This document shows positions 1-8,875 of a DNA stretch of 64,000 nucleotides, in pieces (the first letter of the stretch is position 1; every line of letters begins with the position of its first letter). The notes beneath the pieces were generated by a model that saw nothing but the letters and a program-made list of their open reading frames with translations, did not search any database and was not told the DNA's origin. The stretch covers positions 434,001 through 498,000 of the forward strand of contig CAVZBY010000005.1 of assembly GCA_963773685.1 (NCBI GenBank), read 5' to 3'. Position numbers and translations under genes: made by a program. This DNA is from JALHVH01 sp963773685 (GTDB lineage: Bacteria > Acidobacteriota > Aminicenantia > Aminicenantales > Saccharicenantaceae).

Positions 1-2
1 AC

Positions 3-485
3 GCGAGGATCCTCCCCGAGCCCGCCGATCCCCTCTATGCCCGGCTCATCGGGCTCCAGCTCTTCAACCTGGGGAGGTTCGAGGAGGCCCGGGCGAGCCT
101 TGAATCCGCCCACAGCCGGAAGCCGTCCGAGGATACCGCCGCGGACCTGGCCAGGGCCCTGCTGGCCCTTGGGGCCGCCGCCGCTATCGATCCCCTGCTC
201 GCCCCTTATCTCGGGCAGGAGAAGCCGGCAAGATACGAGGTTTATCTGACGGCCGGCCGGGCCGCCCGGGAATCCGGGCGATTCGCCCGCGCCATCGAGA
301 TCTACGATATTGCCGTGGCCCATTACGGAGCCAACACCACCCTCCTGAACTTCGTCGGAGACAGCTATTTCGGTCTCGGCAGGCTCGAGGAGGCCCGGGC
401 CGTCTGGGAACGCTCCCTGACCGCCGACCCCAACCAACCTGAGATCATGAAGAAGATCGATCTCCTGCCCAAGAAGAAACCCTGA
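3..485 (+). CDS. TPR-repeat protein, 3' part
   Basis: This is the C-terminal 160 residues of a gene that begins before the window; the frame is open from base 3 to a TGA at 483-485. The translation shows the alternating small and aromatic residues of tetratricopeptide helices, for example LFNLGRFEEARASLESA and FVGDSYFGLGRLEEARAVWE, so it is probably a protein-protein scaffold. It ends in a Lys-rich tail. It lies 18 bases upstream of another TPR-containing gene on the same strand and may share its transcript. No catalytic domain is visible in the part present. Confidence 0.75.
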   Translation, partial: ARILPEPADPLYARLIGLQLFNLGRFEEARASLESAHSRKPSEDTAADLARALLALGAAAAIDPLLAPYLGQEKPARYEVYLTAGRAARESGRFARAIEIYDIAVAHYGANTTLLNFVGDSYFGLGRLEEARAVWERSLTADPNQPEIMKKIDLLPKKKP

Positions 486-503
486 AAGCCTGAGGAGGTA
501 GTC

Positions 504-1504
504 ATGAAACGATACACAAATAAGGGCTCCCGGGGCCTTCCGCTCGTCGCGGGACTGGCCCTCATGATGATAGCGTCGCCCGGCGATCCTCGCCGCCCAG
601 GAGGGCCTGGGCCGGGGCCGGGTCAGCGGTTTCGTCAAGGACGAGTCCGGCGCCGCCGTCGAAGGGGCGATCATCGTCATCGAGATCCAGGGCGGGGACG
701 TGCGGTTCGACGCGAAATCGGACAAGAAGGGTCACTTCGCCGTCGCCGGCCTCGGCACCGGCATCTGGAAGTTCACGGCCTCGAAAGAAGGCTTCGTCGC
801 CGCCGTCCAGACGCAGGAGGTCCGCCAGCTCCGGGCGAACGATCCGGTGGAGCTCGTCCTGAAGAAGGCGACCCAGGTCGAAGCCCTCCAGTCGGACACG
901 GCGGGGCTGGAAGCCATCGACAGGGGAAACGCCCTAGCGGCGGAGGGGAAGCTCGATGAGGCCCTCGCGATCTATCGACGAGTTCCTCGTCAAGTACCCG
1001 GACCTCTATCAGGTCCGTCTCAACGTCGCTTCTGCCAGCGTGAAGAAAGGGGACACGGTGCGGGCCGAGACCGAGTACGGGATCGTCCTTGAAAAGTCCC
1101 TGCCCGCCGACCCGGCGGCCCCGAAGGACAACGCCTCGGCCATCCGAGCCCTTTCCGGATTGGGGGAGCTGGCCCTGAAGGAAGGGAATTTCGAGAAGGC
1201 GAGCCAGCATTTCGCCCGGGCCCTCCAGATCTCTCCGGAGGACGAGGCCGCGGCCTACAACGTCGGCGAGATCTTCTTCTCCAACCAGAAGAACGACGAG
1301 GCCATCCAGTATTTCGAGATGGCGACCAAGATCAAGAGCACCTGGTCCAAGCCGTATTACCGGCTCGGCCTGGTCTATCTCAACAAGGGGGATTATCCCA
1401 AGGCCCTCGAAAACCTGAACAAGTTCCTCGAGCTCGACCCGCAAAACCCCGAAGCCCCCAACGTCAGGAACATCGTCGCGACACTGGAGAAGATGAAAAA
1501 ATAG
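504..1504 (+). CDS. Secreted carboxypeptidase-regulatory-like/TPR protein, two frameshifts
   Basis: The gene starts with an ATG after a GAGGAGG-like ribosome site and encodes a Sec leader (LALMMIASPAILAAQ once corrected), a CarboxypepD_reg-like beta-sandwich (VSGFVKDESGAAVEGA) and then TPR units ending NKFLELDPQNPEAPN. The frame breaks twice: near base 580, where one extra base in CCCGGCGAT ruins the leader, and near 970, where one extra C in TATCGACGAG breaks the first TPR. Removing one base at each place gives a single continuous protein of about 332 residues. The product is probably periplasmic or surface-exposed. Its role is unknown; the family is usually structural or transport-associated. 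Confidence 0.7.
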
Positions 1505-1515
1505 ACGGAGGTCGA

Positions 1516-2679
1516 ATGGGGGGAACTCCCAACAAGGTCTTGATGGGGACCCTTTTTGCGGCCGCGCTCCTCGGGATCCTGTCCTGCGGAAAGGAGGAGG
1601 CGTCCCGGGAAGCCTCGGGGGAAGGAAGGGCGGAGATGGACGTCAGGCGGGAACCCTTCGGCCGTCTCCCGGATGGAACGGCCGTCGATCTGTTCACCTT
1701 GACCAACGGGTCGGGAGTCAGGGCGCGGCTCATGACCTGCGGGGCGACCCTGGTTTCGCTCGAAGTCCCCGACGGGGAAGGCGTCCCGGGCGACATCGCG
1801 CTCGGGTTCGATTCCCTGGACGGCTATCTCGGGTCCGGCGCCTATTTCGGGGCGACCGTCGGACGCTTTGCCAACCGCATCGCCGGGGGGCGCTTCACCC
1901 TGAACGGCAGGGAATACAGACTGGCGTTGAACGACGGTCCGAATCATTTACACGGCGGCGCATGCGGATTCGACAAGGCCGTCTGGTTGGGCGAGCCGGT
2001 GAGGGAAGCTGACGCGGTGGGCGTCAGGTTCGGCTATGTGAGCCGGGACGGGGAAGAGGGATATCCCGGGAATCTTGAGGTCTCCGTTACATACACCCTG
2101 ACCAGGGCGAACGAGCTGCGGATCGCGTACGAGGCTGCAAGCGACCAGGCTACGCCCGTCAATCTGACCAACCACACCTATTTCAACCTTTCCGGGGAAG
2201 GGACGGGCGACGTCCTCGGCCACAAGCTCATGCTCAACGCGGATTCGTATACGCCCGTCGGCGGGGACCGTATTCCGACGGGCGGAAGCGCCGATGTCGC
2301 CGGCACGCCCCTGGACTTCGCGACCAACCGGCTCATCGGTTCGCGGATCGCCGAGATCCCCGGAGGCTATGACCACAACTATATCCTCAGGGAGAGCGGG
2401 GGAGTCCGGGAGCTGGCGGCGCGGCTGTTCGATCCCGTCAGCCGGCGCATGATGGCGGTCTTCACGACCGAGCCGGCGATCCAGCTCTATACCGGGAATT
2501 CCCTGGACGGCACGGTAGTCGGCAAAGGCGGTAAGCGCTACCATCAATATGGCGGCGTGTGTCTCGAGACCCAGCATTTTCCCGATTCCCCGAATCACCC
2601 GGAATTCCCGTCCGTCATCCTCGAGCCGGGCCGGAAATATTCGAGCCTGACCATCTACGAGTTCTCTGTCAGGAAATAG
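1516..2679 (+). CDS. galM: Aldose 1-epimerase (galactose mutarotase), lipoprotein form
   Basis: Interconverts alpha and beta anomers of aldoses. The family signatures are present: NHLHGG, NHTYFNLSG with the catalytic His, GGYDHNY, YTGNSLDG, and CLETQHFPDSPN with the catalytic Glu near the C-terminus. The 387 residues exceed cytoplasmic GalM (about 340) because of an N-terminal export signal ending LLGILSC, a plausible lipobox, so the enzyme is probably anchored in the periplasm. The start is set by GGAGG seven bases upstream. It lies 11 bases after the TPR gene. A periplasmic mutarotase fits a bacterium that breaks down polymeric sugars outside the cytoplasm. Confidence 0.88.
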   Translation: MGGTPNKVLMGTLFAAALLGILSCGKEEASREASGEGRAEMDVRREPFGRLPDGTAVDLFTLTNGSGVRARLMTCGATLVSLEVPDGEGVPGDIALGFDSLDGYLGSGAYFGATVGRFANRIAGGRFTLNGREYRLALNDGPNHLHGGACGFDKAVWLGEPVREADAVGVRFGYVSRDGEEGYPGNLEVSVTYTLTRANELRIAYEAASDQATPVNLTNHTYFNLSGEGTGDVLGHKLMLNADSYTPVGGDRIPTGGSADVAGTPLDFATNRLIGSRIAEIPGGYDHNYILRESGGVRELAARLFDPVSRRMMAVFTTEPAIQLYTGNSLDGTVVGKGGKRYHQYGGVCLETQHFPDSPNHPEFPSVILEPGRKYSSLTIYEFSVRK

Positions 2680-2723
2680 CTCCCAAACCCGGATCGCGCT
2701 TATAATGGAACGAAAACCGAAGC

Positions 2724-2752
2724 TTGACATCTGATATGTGATATATTACAGT
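2724..2752 (+). promoter_or_regulatory. Candidate promoter/operator before the glycyl radical operon
   Basis: A short AT-rich stretch in GC-rich surroundings starts with TTGACA at 2724 and continues through TGATATGTGATATATTAC. No -10 box sits at ideal spacing (TATATT is only 12 bases away), so the exact promoter is unclear. The repeated TGATAT/GTGATAT words suggest a regulator site. It lies 10 bases before the GTG of the activase gene. Confidence 0.3.
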
Positions 2753-2761
2753 TTCGGGTAA

Positions 2762-3682
2762 GTGAATTCCTTGAAGGGCCTGATCTTCGATATCAAGAGA
2801 TTCGCGGTCCACGATGGTCCGGGCATCCGGACGACCATCTTCTTCAAGGGATGCCCGCTCCGCTGCAGCTGGTGCCACAATCCCGAAGGAATATCGAAAG
2901 AGCGGGAGCTCATGGAATTTCCGGCCCGGTGCGCAGGCGATTGCCGCGCCTGCATAAAGGCCGCTCCCAAGGGCGCGATCTCGAAAAAGGGCCGCCGCCT
3001 TGAAATCGGCAGGCCCTTTCCGGGCCCTGAAGGGATATCACGGGCGGCCGATGCCTGTTTGTACGACGCTCTTCGCTGTGTCGGCAGGAGCGTGAGCGTC
3101 CGGGAGCTTGTCGCCGAGGTCGAGAAGGACCGGTCCTTCTACGAGACGTCGGGAGGAGGAGTCACCTTATCGGGAGGCGAGCCCCTTTCCCAACCCGAGT
3201 TCCTGATCGCCCTTGCCGACGAGCTTTGGGCCCGCGGATTCAGGACAGCGCTCGATACCTCCGGGTTCGGCGCCTGGGACGTCCTGGAGCGCGTCGCCCG
3301 GAAGGTCGATATGGTTCTCTACGACCTCAAGCTCATGGAAGACGCCGGCCACAAGATGCACACCGGGGTTTCCAACCGGATCATCCTGGAGAACGCGCGA
3401 CGCCTTTCGAAGCTGGGGCGGGCGATCCGGATTCGCATTCCGCTCGTTCCCGGAGTGAACGATGACCCGGAGAACATCCGGCGGACCGCGGACTTTCTGA
3501 AGCCCCTGGCCAATATCGAGCGGGTCACTGTTCTTCCCTATCACAAGGGGGGGCGGGCGAAAGCCGAGGGCGTCGGCAGGGGTCCGGAGTTCCGCGAGTA
3601 CGCCGTTCCCTCCCCGGAGGCCGTGGATCGGATCATCGGGGAGTTGGCCCGCCGCGGGCTCCCCGCAGGAAAAGGAGCCTAG
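2762..3682 (+). CDS. Glycyl radical enzyme activating protein (radical SAM)
   Basis: Uses S-adenosylmethionine and a [4Fe-4S] cluster to abstract hydrogen from the glycine of its partner enzyme. The radical-SAM motif CPLRCSWC (CxxxCxxC) is at about residues 32-39 after the typical FDIKRFAVHDGPGIRTT leader. An insert with CAGDCRAC is a reduced version of the ferredoxin-like insert of this family. GGEPLSQPEFLIALADEL and the later TSGFG and PLVPGVNDD blocks are standard. The 306 residues match the usual length. The start is GTG at 2762, since the conserved region begins at once. It stands one base upstream of the glycyl radical enzyme gene, which identifies its substrate. Confidence 0.92.
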   Translation: MNSLKGLIFDIKRFAVHDGPGIRTTIFFKGCPLRCSWCHNPEGISKERELMEFPARCAGDCRACIKAAPKGAISKKGRRLEIGRPFPGPEGISRAADACLYDALRCVGRSVSVRELVAEVEKDRSFYETSGGGVTLSGGEPLSQPEFLIALADELWARGFRTALDTSGFGAWDVLERVARKVDMVLYDLKLMEDAGHKMHTGVSNRIILENARRLSKLGRAIRIRIPLVPGVNDDPENIRRTADFLKPLANIERVTVLPYHKGGRAKAEGVGRGPEFREYAVPSPEAVDRIIGELARRGLPAGKGA

Positions 3683-3683
3683 G

Positions 3684-6047
3684 ATGAACGACAGGATCCG
3701 GAGACTCAGAAATCGTAGCCTGAACGCCGTCCCCTCGATCTCGGGCGAACGGGCCAAGCTCATCACGGAATTCTACGCGAGCGATGCCGCCGCCCGGGTG
3801 TCGGCGCCTCTCCGCCGGGGGCTCGCTTTCGCCTATCTCATGGACCACAAGGCCGTCGCCATCGGCGACGACGAGCTCATCGTCGGCGAGCGAGGGCCGG
3901 CCCCCAAGGCGACCCCGACCTATCCCGAGGTGACCTGTCACAGCCTCGAGGACCTCGACATCCTCGATACGCGACCGAAGACCTCGTTCAAGGTCGGCGC
4001 CGCGACGAAGAGGCTCTACGCGAAGACGATCATCCCTTTCTGGAAGGGCCGTTCGATGAGGGACCGCATCATGGCCGCGATGACGCCGGAATGGAAGGCC
4101 GCCTACGAGGCGGGCGTCTTCACCGAGTTCATGGAGCAGAGGGCGCCCGGTCACACGGTCCTCGACGGAAAGATCTACCGGAAAGGGATGCGGGATCTCA
4201 AGAAGGACATCGAGGCGTCGCTCGCGAAGCTCGATTTCTTCAATGATCCCGAAGCCCTGGACAAGAGCGAGGAGCTCAAGGCGATGGCCGTCGCGGCCGA
4301 TGCCATCATCGCCTACGCCCGCCGCCACGCGGAGGCGGCCCGCGCCCTGGCGAAGACCGCGAAGGACCCGAGCCGCAGGAAAGAGCTGAGGACGATCGCC
4401 GAGGTCTGCGAACGCGTCCCCGCCCATGCCCCCCGGACATTCCAGGAGGCCCTCCAGTATTACTGGTTCGTCCACCTCGGGGTCATCACGGAATACAACA
4501 CCTGGGACGCGTTCAATCCCGGCCGGCTGGACCAGCACCTTCTGCCCTTCTACAGAAAGGGCCTGGCCGACGGGAGCCTGACGCGCGAAGGCGCCCGGGA
4601 GCTTCTCGAAGCCTTCTGGATAAAATTCAACAACCAACCCGCCCCGCCCAAGGTCGGCGTGACCGCCGAAGAGAGCGGGACCTACACCGATTTCGCCCTG
4701 ATCAATCTCGGGGGCCTGCGGACGGACGGGACGGACGGCGTCAACGAGCTGTCCTACCTCATCCTGGACGTCATCGAGGAGATGCGGCTCCTCCAGCCGA
4801 GCTCGATGATCCAGCTGGGCGCCGCGGCGCCGGACGATTTCCTCGCCCGGGCCCTGCGCATCGTTCGGACGGGGTACGGACAGCCCTCGATCTTCAACAG
4901 CGAGGCTATCGTCAAGGAGCTCGTCCGGGCCGGCAAGTCCCTGGAGGATGCCCGTGACGGCGGCTCGAGCGGCTGTGTCGAGACCGGCGCCTTCGGCAAG
5001 GAGGCCTACCTGCTGACCGGGTATTTCAACCTGCCCAAGATCTTCGAGATCACGCTCCACGGCGGCGTCGACCCGCGGACCGGGGAGAGGATCGGACTCG
5101 AGACGGGGGACCCGGCGAAGTTCAGGACCTTCGACGAGCTTTTCGAGGCCTACCGGAAGCAGATCCGTCACTTCGTGGACATCAAGATCCGGGGGAACAA
5201 CGTCATCGAGAGGATGTACATGGAGGAGCTCCCGGCGCCGTTCCTTTCTCTCCTCATCAGCGATTGCATCGAGAAGGGCAAGGACTATCACGCCGGCGGG
5301 GCCCGGTACAACACGAACTATATCCAGGGCGTCGGGATCGGCACCATCACGGATATCCTGTCCTCGATCAGGACGCATGTCTATGAGTCGAAGAGGGTCA
5401 CCCTGAGGAAGCTCCGCGCCGCGCTCGACGCCGATTTCCGGGGTCACGAGGATCTGCGCCGGCTCTTTCTCAATCGGACGCCCCGGTACGGGAACGACGA
5501 CGACCGCGCCGACGGCCTGATGCGGAGCGTCTTCGACGCCTTTTACGAGGCCGTCGAGGGGAGGCCGACCGTGCGGGGCGGCCGCTATCACATCGATATG
5601 CTGCCGACGACCTGCCACGTCTATTTCGGCAAGGTCACCGGGGCCACGGCCGACGGCCGGAGGGCCGGCGAGCCGGTCTCCGAGGGCGTGTCGCCCGTCC
5701 AGGGAGCCGACCGGTGCGGCCCCACGGCGGTCATCAAGTCGGTCGGCAAGATGGACCACATCCGGACCGGAGGCACGCTCCTCAACCAGAAGTTCACGCC
5801 CCAGCTTCTCTCCGACGACGAGGGCATGGCGGCGCTCGGCCACCTCGTCCGGAGCTACTTCGGGATGAACGGGCATCACATCCAGTTCAACGTCGTCACG
5901 GCCGAGACCCTGCGCGACGCCCAGCGGCATCCCGAGAAGTATCGCGATCTCATCGTTCGCGTCGCCGGCTTCAGCGACTACTTCGTCGATTGCGGCCGCG
6001 AGCTCCAGGACGAGATCATCGCGCGGACCGAGCACGCGGAATATTGA
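3684..6047 (+). CDS. hypD: Glycyl radical enzyme, trans-4-hydroxy-L-proline dehydratase type
   Basis: A 787-residue member of the pyruvate formate-lyase superfamily. The thiyl cysteine is C431 in GGSSGCVETGAFGKEAY and the radical glycine is G762 in RVAGFSDYF. From memory of the Clostridioides difficile HypD sequence, long stretches agree closely: AAYEAGVFTEFMEQRAPGHT, WDAFNPGRLDQH, KFNNQPAPPKVG, the GCVETG loop, GGARYNTNYIQGVGIGTITD and MLPTTCH. That makes dehydration of trans-4-hydroxyproline to pyrroline-5-carboxylate the best guess. No proC reductase gene, often found beside hypD, is present in the window. Choline lyase, glycerol or diol dehydratase and HPA decarboxylase are less likely alternatives. 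The enzyme is oxygen-sensitive, implying anaerobic growth. Confidence 0.82.
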   Translation: MNDRIRRLRNRSLNAVPSISGERAKLITEFYASDAAARVSAPLRRGLAFAYLMDHKAVAIGDDELIVGERGPAPKATPTYPEVTCHSLEDLDILDTRPKTSFKVGAATKRLYAKTIIPFWKGRSMRDRIMAAMTPEWKAAYEAGVFTEFMEQRAPGHTVLDGKIYRKGMRDLKKDIEASLAKLDFFNDPEALDKSEELKAMAVAADAIIAYARRHAEAARALAKTAKDPSRRKELRTIAEVCERVPAHAPRTFQEALQYYWFVHLGVITEYNTWDAFNPGRLDQHLLPFYRKGLADGSLTREGARELLEAFWIKFNNQPAPPKVGVTAEESGTYTDFALINLGGLRTDGTDGVNELSYLILDVIEEMRLLQPSSMIQLGAAAPDDFLARALRIVRTGYGQPSIFNSEAIVKELVRAGKSLEDARDGGSSGCVETGAFGKEAYLLTGYFNLPKIFEITLHGGVDPRTGERIGLETGDPAKFRTFDELFEAYRKQIRHFVDIKIRGNNVIERMYMEELPAPFLSLLISDCIEKGKDYHAGGARYNTNYIQGVGIGTITDILSSIRTHVYESKRVTLRKLRAALDADFRGHEDLRRLFLNRTPRYGNDDDRADGLMRSVFDAFYEAVEGRPTVRGGRYHIDMLPTTCHVYFGKVTGATADGRRAGEPVSEGVSPVQGADRCGPTAVIKSVGKMDHIRTGGTLLNQKFTPQLLSDDEGMAALGHLVRSYFGMNGHHIQFNVVTAETLRDAQRHPEKYRDLIVRVAGFSDYFVDCGRELQDEIIARTEHAEY

Positions 6048-6122
6048 ACTGACTTCGCTCCTCCTATCCTCGTATAATAAGCTCACGGACCATCGTTCGG
6101 GGAAAGGATCGGGCATAAGTCG

Positions 6123-6265
6123 TTGACACGCAGGGACTTCCTGGGAACTTCGACGAAGGCGGCGGCACCGCCGCCTTCGAGTTCGAGAAGGACGGAAAGG
6201 ATCCCCTCCCGGGCCTCGCGGAGTCCGTGGGCTACGTCAGGGGCGTCCTGTCATCAGAAGTGTAA
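6123..6265 (+). pseudogene. Short remnant with a twin-arginine-like start
   Basis: A TTG at 6123 opens MTRRDFLGTSTKA, the opening of a twin-arginine leader, and a TATAAT box lies upstream at about 6073. The frame then shifts inside a GCGGCGGCACC run; the neighbouring frame reads GGTAAFEFEKDGKDPLPGLA and ends at TAA 6263-6265. Joined, it would be under 50 residues, so this looks like a gene reduced to its ends. I do not recognise the family. The last 12 bases overlap the convergent gene that ends at 6254. Confidence 0.3.
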
Positions 6266-7630
6266 TCCGAAGCTGATCCCGGTCGCGAGGCCGCCGAGCT
6301 CGATTCTATGGGCCGGGAAGGCGACGGTAACGGGGACATCGATCAAGGCGATCTCACCAGTTTGCTCGGAAAGCGAAAGGTATGACCCGTCGAGGCTGAA
6401 CGACGCAACGCTGGCTCGCGCGAAGCGATACCGGGCCCACACGCCGAAGGAAAGATTCCGGCCGTAATAAGCGTCCAATCCGGCGACGACCCCGGCGGCA
6501 GGGACCGTTCTTCTAAGGACTCTGCCGCTCACGGATGTTCCGTAGCCGTCGTTCATACCGAACGTCGCGCATGACGCGCAGAGTCCCATCTCGACCCCCA
6601 GCTTGAAGGAATATCGGTTGTAAAAAAGGTCAGGAACGGGTTTCCAGGAAGCCGTGAGGAAGTAGCCGTCGCCGGCGGAAGTCGCGGAGGTGTAGAGCTC
6701 CGAATAATAGGATCCGCCCTGGAACATCACGGGGATCATCCGGAAACCCTCGGCTCTCGTCTCTCCGAAATAGGAATATGCGAAGCCGACGGCGAAGGAA
6801 CGATTCAGGGAATACTCGACCGTGAAGCTTCTCAGTGAGAGAACGGTATTGTTCGTCGCCTGAGGGTATGTCGTGGGCCCATATTCGAAGAACCAGAAGC
6901 TCCCGCCGGGATGCGTGTCGGCGAAATCCATATCCTTGAAGAGCCGGATATGGGCGTCCCCGGCCCTGGGCATGACGTAAGCGGGCTCGAAGCTCAGGTG
7001 GAACCTCGGGGGGCGCTGGGCGGCAAGGTCCTCGAATCGGCCGTCCTTCGTGTCCAGGAGAGTGCCAAGCTTCGGTTGCCTCCCGACCCCGTCGAAATCG
7101 GCCGGGAGGGGACCCGCGAATAGCGCCAAGGTCCGCAGTCTATCCAGGGCGAGGTCCCTCCTTTTCGCGGAAGCTCCGTCCAGGACCGCGGTCCGATCGG
7201 CCCCCCTGGACGCCCCCCGATAAGCCGCAATGAGCGCTCCGACCCCCCCGAAGGCGGCTATGGCGGTGAGCCGGCCCGACACTTTCCCCTTCCCGAGAAG
7301 GGCGAGGCCGCCCACGGGGACTGCCCCGTAGAGGAATCCGTTCATGGCTCGCTTGAGGACGTTCGCCCTCCGGACGATCCGGATCGCCCGGACGTCCTCG
7401 ATGCCGATCGTCACGTCGCGGGCGGAGGCGCGGTCCGATACCACGAGCGTTCTTCCCTGAGCGGCAAGAAGCTCGCCCGCGAGGAACGTGCCATCCGAGC
7501 GCTGGACGACGACCTCGGCTCCCCGGTCGCGGTCCTTCGACCAGAGATCTCCTGCGGAAAAGACCATCAGGATGGCGATCGCCAGGACCGCCGCCGTTCC
7601 TTTGAGAAGCACTTCTTTGTCATGTCTCAT
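6254..7630 (-). CDS. Unknown envelope protein: small glycine-rich N-domain plus predicted beta-barrel
   Basis: 458 residues with an N-terminal signal (AAVLAIAILMVFSAGDLWS) and a GGAGG ribosome site. Residues about 35-175 hold a domain with two short beta-hairpins (DGTFLAGELLA, TLVVSDRASARDVTIGI), the motif IRAIRIVRR-like, then two Gly/Ala-rich hydrophobic segments and RGADRTAVLDGAS. The C-terminal 250 residues alternate aromatic and polar residues and end in GISFGLHF with terminal Phe, typical of an outer-membrane barrel. The N-domain matches the stand-alone protein at 16836-17384 residue by residue over about 130 positions. No known function; the family appears to be at least a two-member paralogous set in this genome. 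Confidence 0.6.
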   Translation of the reverse strand: MRHDKEVLLKGTAAVLAIAILMVFSAGDLWSKDRDRGAEVVVQRSDGTFLAGELLAAQGRTLVVSDRASARDVTIGIEDVRAIRIVRRANVLKRAMNGFLYGAVPVGGLALLGKGKVSGRLTAIAAFGGVGALIAAYRGASRGADRTAVLDGASAKRRDLALDRLRTLALFAGPLPADFDGVGRQPKLGTLLDTKDGRFEDLAAQRPPRFHLSFEPAYVMPRAGDAHIRLFKDMDFADTHPGGSFWFFEYGPTTYPQATNNTVLSLRSFTVEYSLNRSFAVGFAYSYFGETRAEGFRMIPVMFQGGSYYSELYTSATSAGDGYFLTASWKPVPDLFYNRYSFKLGVEMGLCASCATFGMNDGYGTSVSGRVLRRTVPAAGVVAGLDAYYGRNLSFGVWARYRFARASVASFSLDGSYLSLSEQTGEIALIDVPVTVAFPAHRIELGGLATGISFGLHF

Positions 7631-7828
7631 CGTGGCCTCCGTTTTCCCCTCATTCCATACGGCAATATGGGCGCAGGGGGCCCGAAAGTTGTCAAGGGGA
7701 CGTCAAGGCTTTGTGAAGAATGAGGGTGCGCCCACCTCGAGCGCGGGCTCCAGGAGGCGTATCAGGCTGGCCGCCCCATCAGAGGAACGATCCTGTCGGC
7801 TGGATATCGCGCGCCGCCGATAGGAAGC

Positions 7829-8866
7829 CTATTCGAAGGCGATCATCGCCTTGATGACACCGTCGCGGTAGTTGAAGACGGTTTCGTAGGCTTCCTGGAC
7901 GCGGTCGAGCGGGAACGTATGCGTGGCGATGAAGTCCGCGTTGATGGTCCCCCCGGCCAGGAGTCCGAGGGCCTTCTCCAGACACCCGTTCTGGCGGCGG
8001 ACGTTCTGGACACGGATCTCCTTGCGGCGGAGCTTGCTCGAGTCGAAGCTGACGCGCTCCTCGACGGGGATCCCGACGAAGACGAGCGTCCCGCCGGGCT
8101 TGAGGATGCGGACAGCCTGGTCGAGGGCCTCCTGTTTGCCGCAGCACTCGAAGACGATGTCCAGGCCCAAAGGCTCGAGGCGCAGGATCTCGGCCGCTAC
8201 GTCCGTCCGGACGGGATTCCCCGTCCAGTCGGCACCCGCCTCTTTGGCGGCGGAGAGGCGGGCTTTGACCTTCTCGGTAACATAAATGGCCCGGGCGCCC
8301 TTGTGCCTTGCCCCTAGGAGGACGCTCAACCCGATGGGCCCCGCGCCGAGGATGCCGACGGTCTTGACCTCGATCCGTCCGGCCAGCGTGACCGCCCAGA
8401 GTCCTATGGACAGTGGCTCGGCGACGACGCCCAAAGCCGGACTCATTCCGGGAGGCAGGGGATGGCAATTGCGCTCGGGCATGACCAGGAGCTCGGCGAG
8501 GGCCCCGTCGAGCTGGCCCGGACTGCCCATGAACCGGCCGCGCCGGCAGGTGTGCGGCCGGCCGGCCTGGCACTGGTCGCACGTCCCGCAGGACACCGCC
8601 GCTTCCACGGATACGAGGTCTCCGCGCTTGAGCTTCGTCACGGCCGTGCCGACGGCTTCGACGACCGCGGTGCACTCGTGGCCCAGGCGGATGGGATAGC
8701 TGAGGTCGAGGTCCCCGACGCGCGTCGCCGAGAAGTAGTGGAGATCACTGCCGCATATGCCGACGAGCTTCGTCCGGAGGAGGACGTCGTCGTCCCGCCC
8801 GATGGCGGGCGCGGGGATATCGCGGACCTCGAACCTCCCGGGGCCCGTTAGAAGAGCGGCTTTCAT
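7829..8866 (-). CDS. Zinc-dependent medium-chain alcohol/polyol dehydrogenase
   Basis: 345 residues with the MDR plan: catalytic-zinc motif GHECTAVVEAVG, structural-zinc cysteines in CGTCDQCQAGRPHTC, Rossmann motif GAGPIG around residue 175, and CGKQEALDQAVRILKPGG. NAD(P)-dependent oxidation of a secondary alcohol is expected; sorbitol/L-iditol, threonine or galactitol dehydrogenases are the nearest named relatives and cannot be separated here. The start ATG matches the standard MKAALLTGPG opening. It is nine bases downstream of ribulokinase on the same strand, so a pentose or polyol substrate is likely. Confidence 0.85.
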   Translation of the reverse strand: MKAALLTGPGRFEVRDIPAPAIGRDDDVLLRTKLVGICGSDLHYFSATRVGDLDLSYPIRLGHECTAVVEAVGTAVTKLKRGDLVSVEAAVSCGTCDQCQAGRPHTCRRGRFMGSPGQLDGALAELLVMPERNCHPLPPGMSPALGVVAEPLSIGLWAVTLAGRIEVKTVGILGAGPIGLSVLLGARHKGARAIYVTEKVKARLSAAKEAGADWTGNPVRTDVAAEILRLEPLGLDIVFECCGKQEALDQAVRILKPGGTLVFVGIPVEERVSFDSSKLRRKEIRVQNVRRQNGCLEKALGLLAGGTINADFIATHTFPLDRVQEAYETVFNYRDGVIKAMIAFE

Positions 8867-8875
8867 GAAGCTATT

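Noticed and set aside
504..1504. Programmed +1 frameshifting as an explanation for the broken genes
   Set aside because: Breaks have no common slippery codon, stop codon or upstream stimulatory sequence.
3633..6116. Long open frame on the minus strand opposite the glycyl radical enzyme
   Set aside because: No family features, rich in Arg/Gly/Asp/Pro as expected from antisense of GC-rich codons; the plus-strand gene is clearly conserved.
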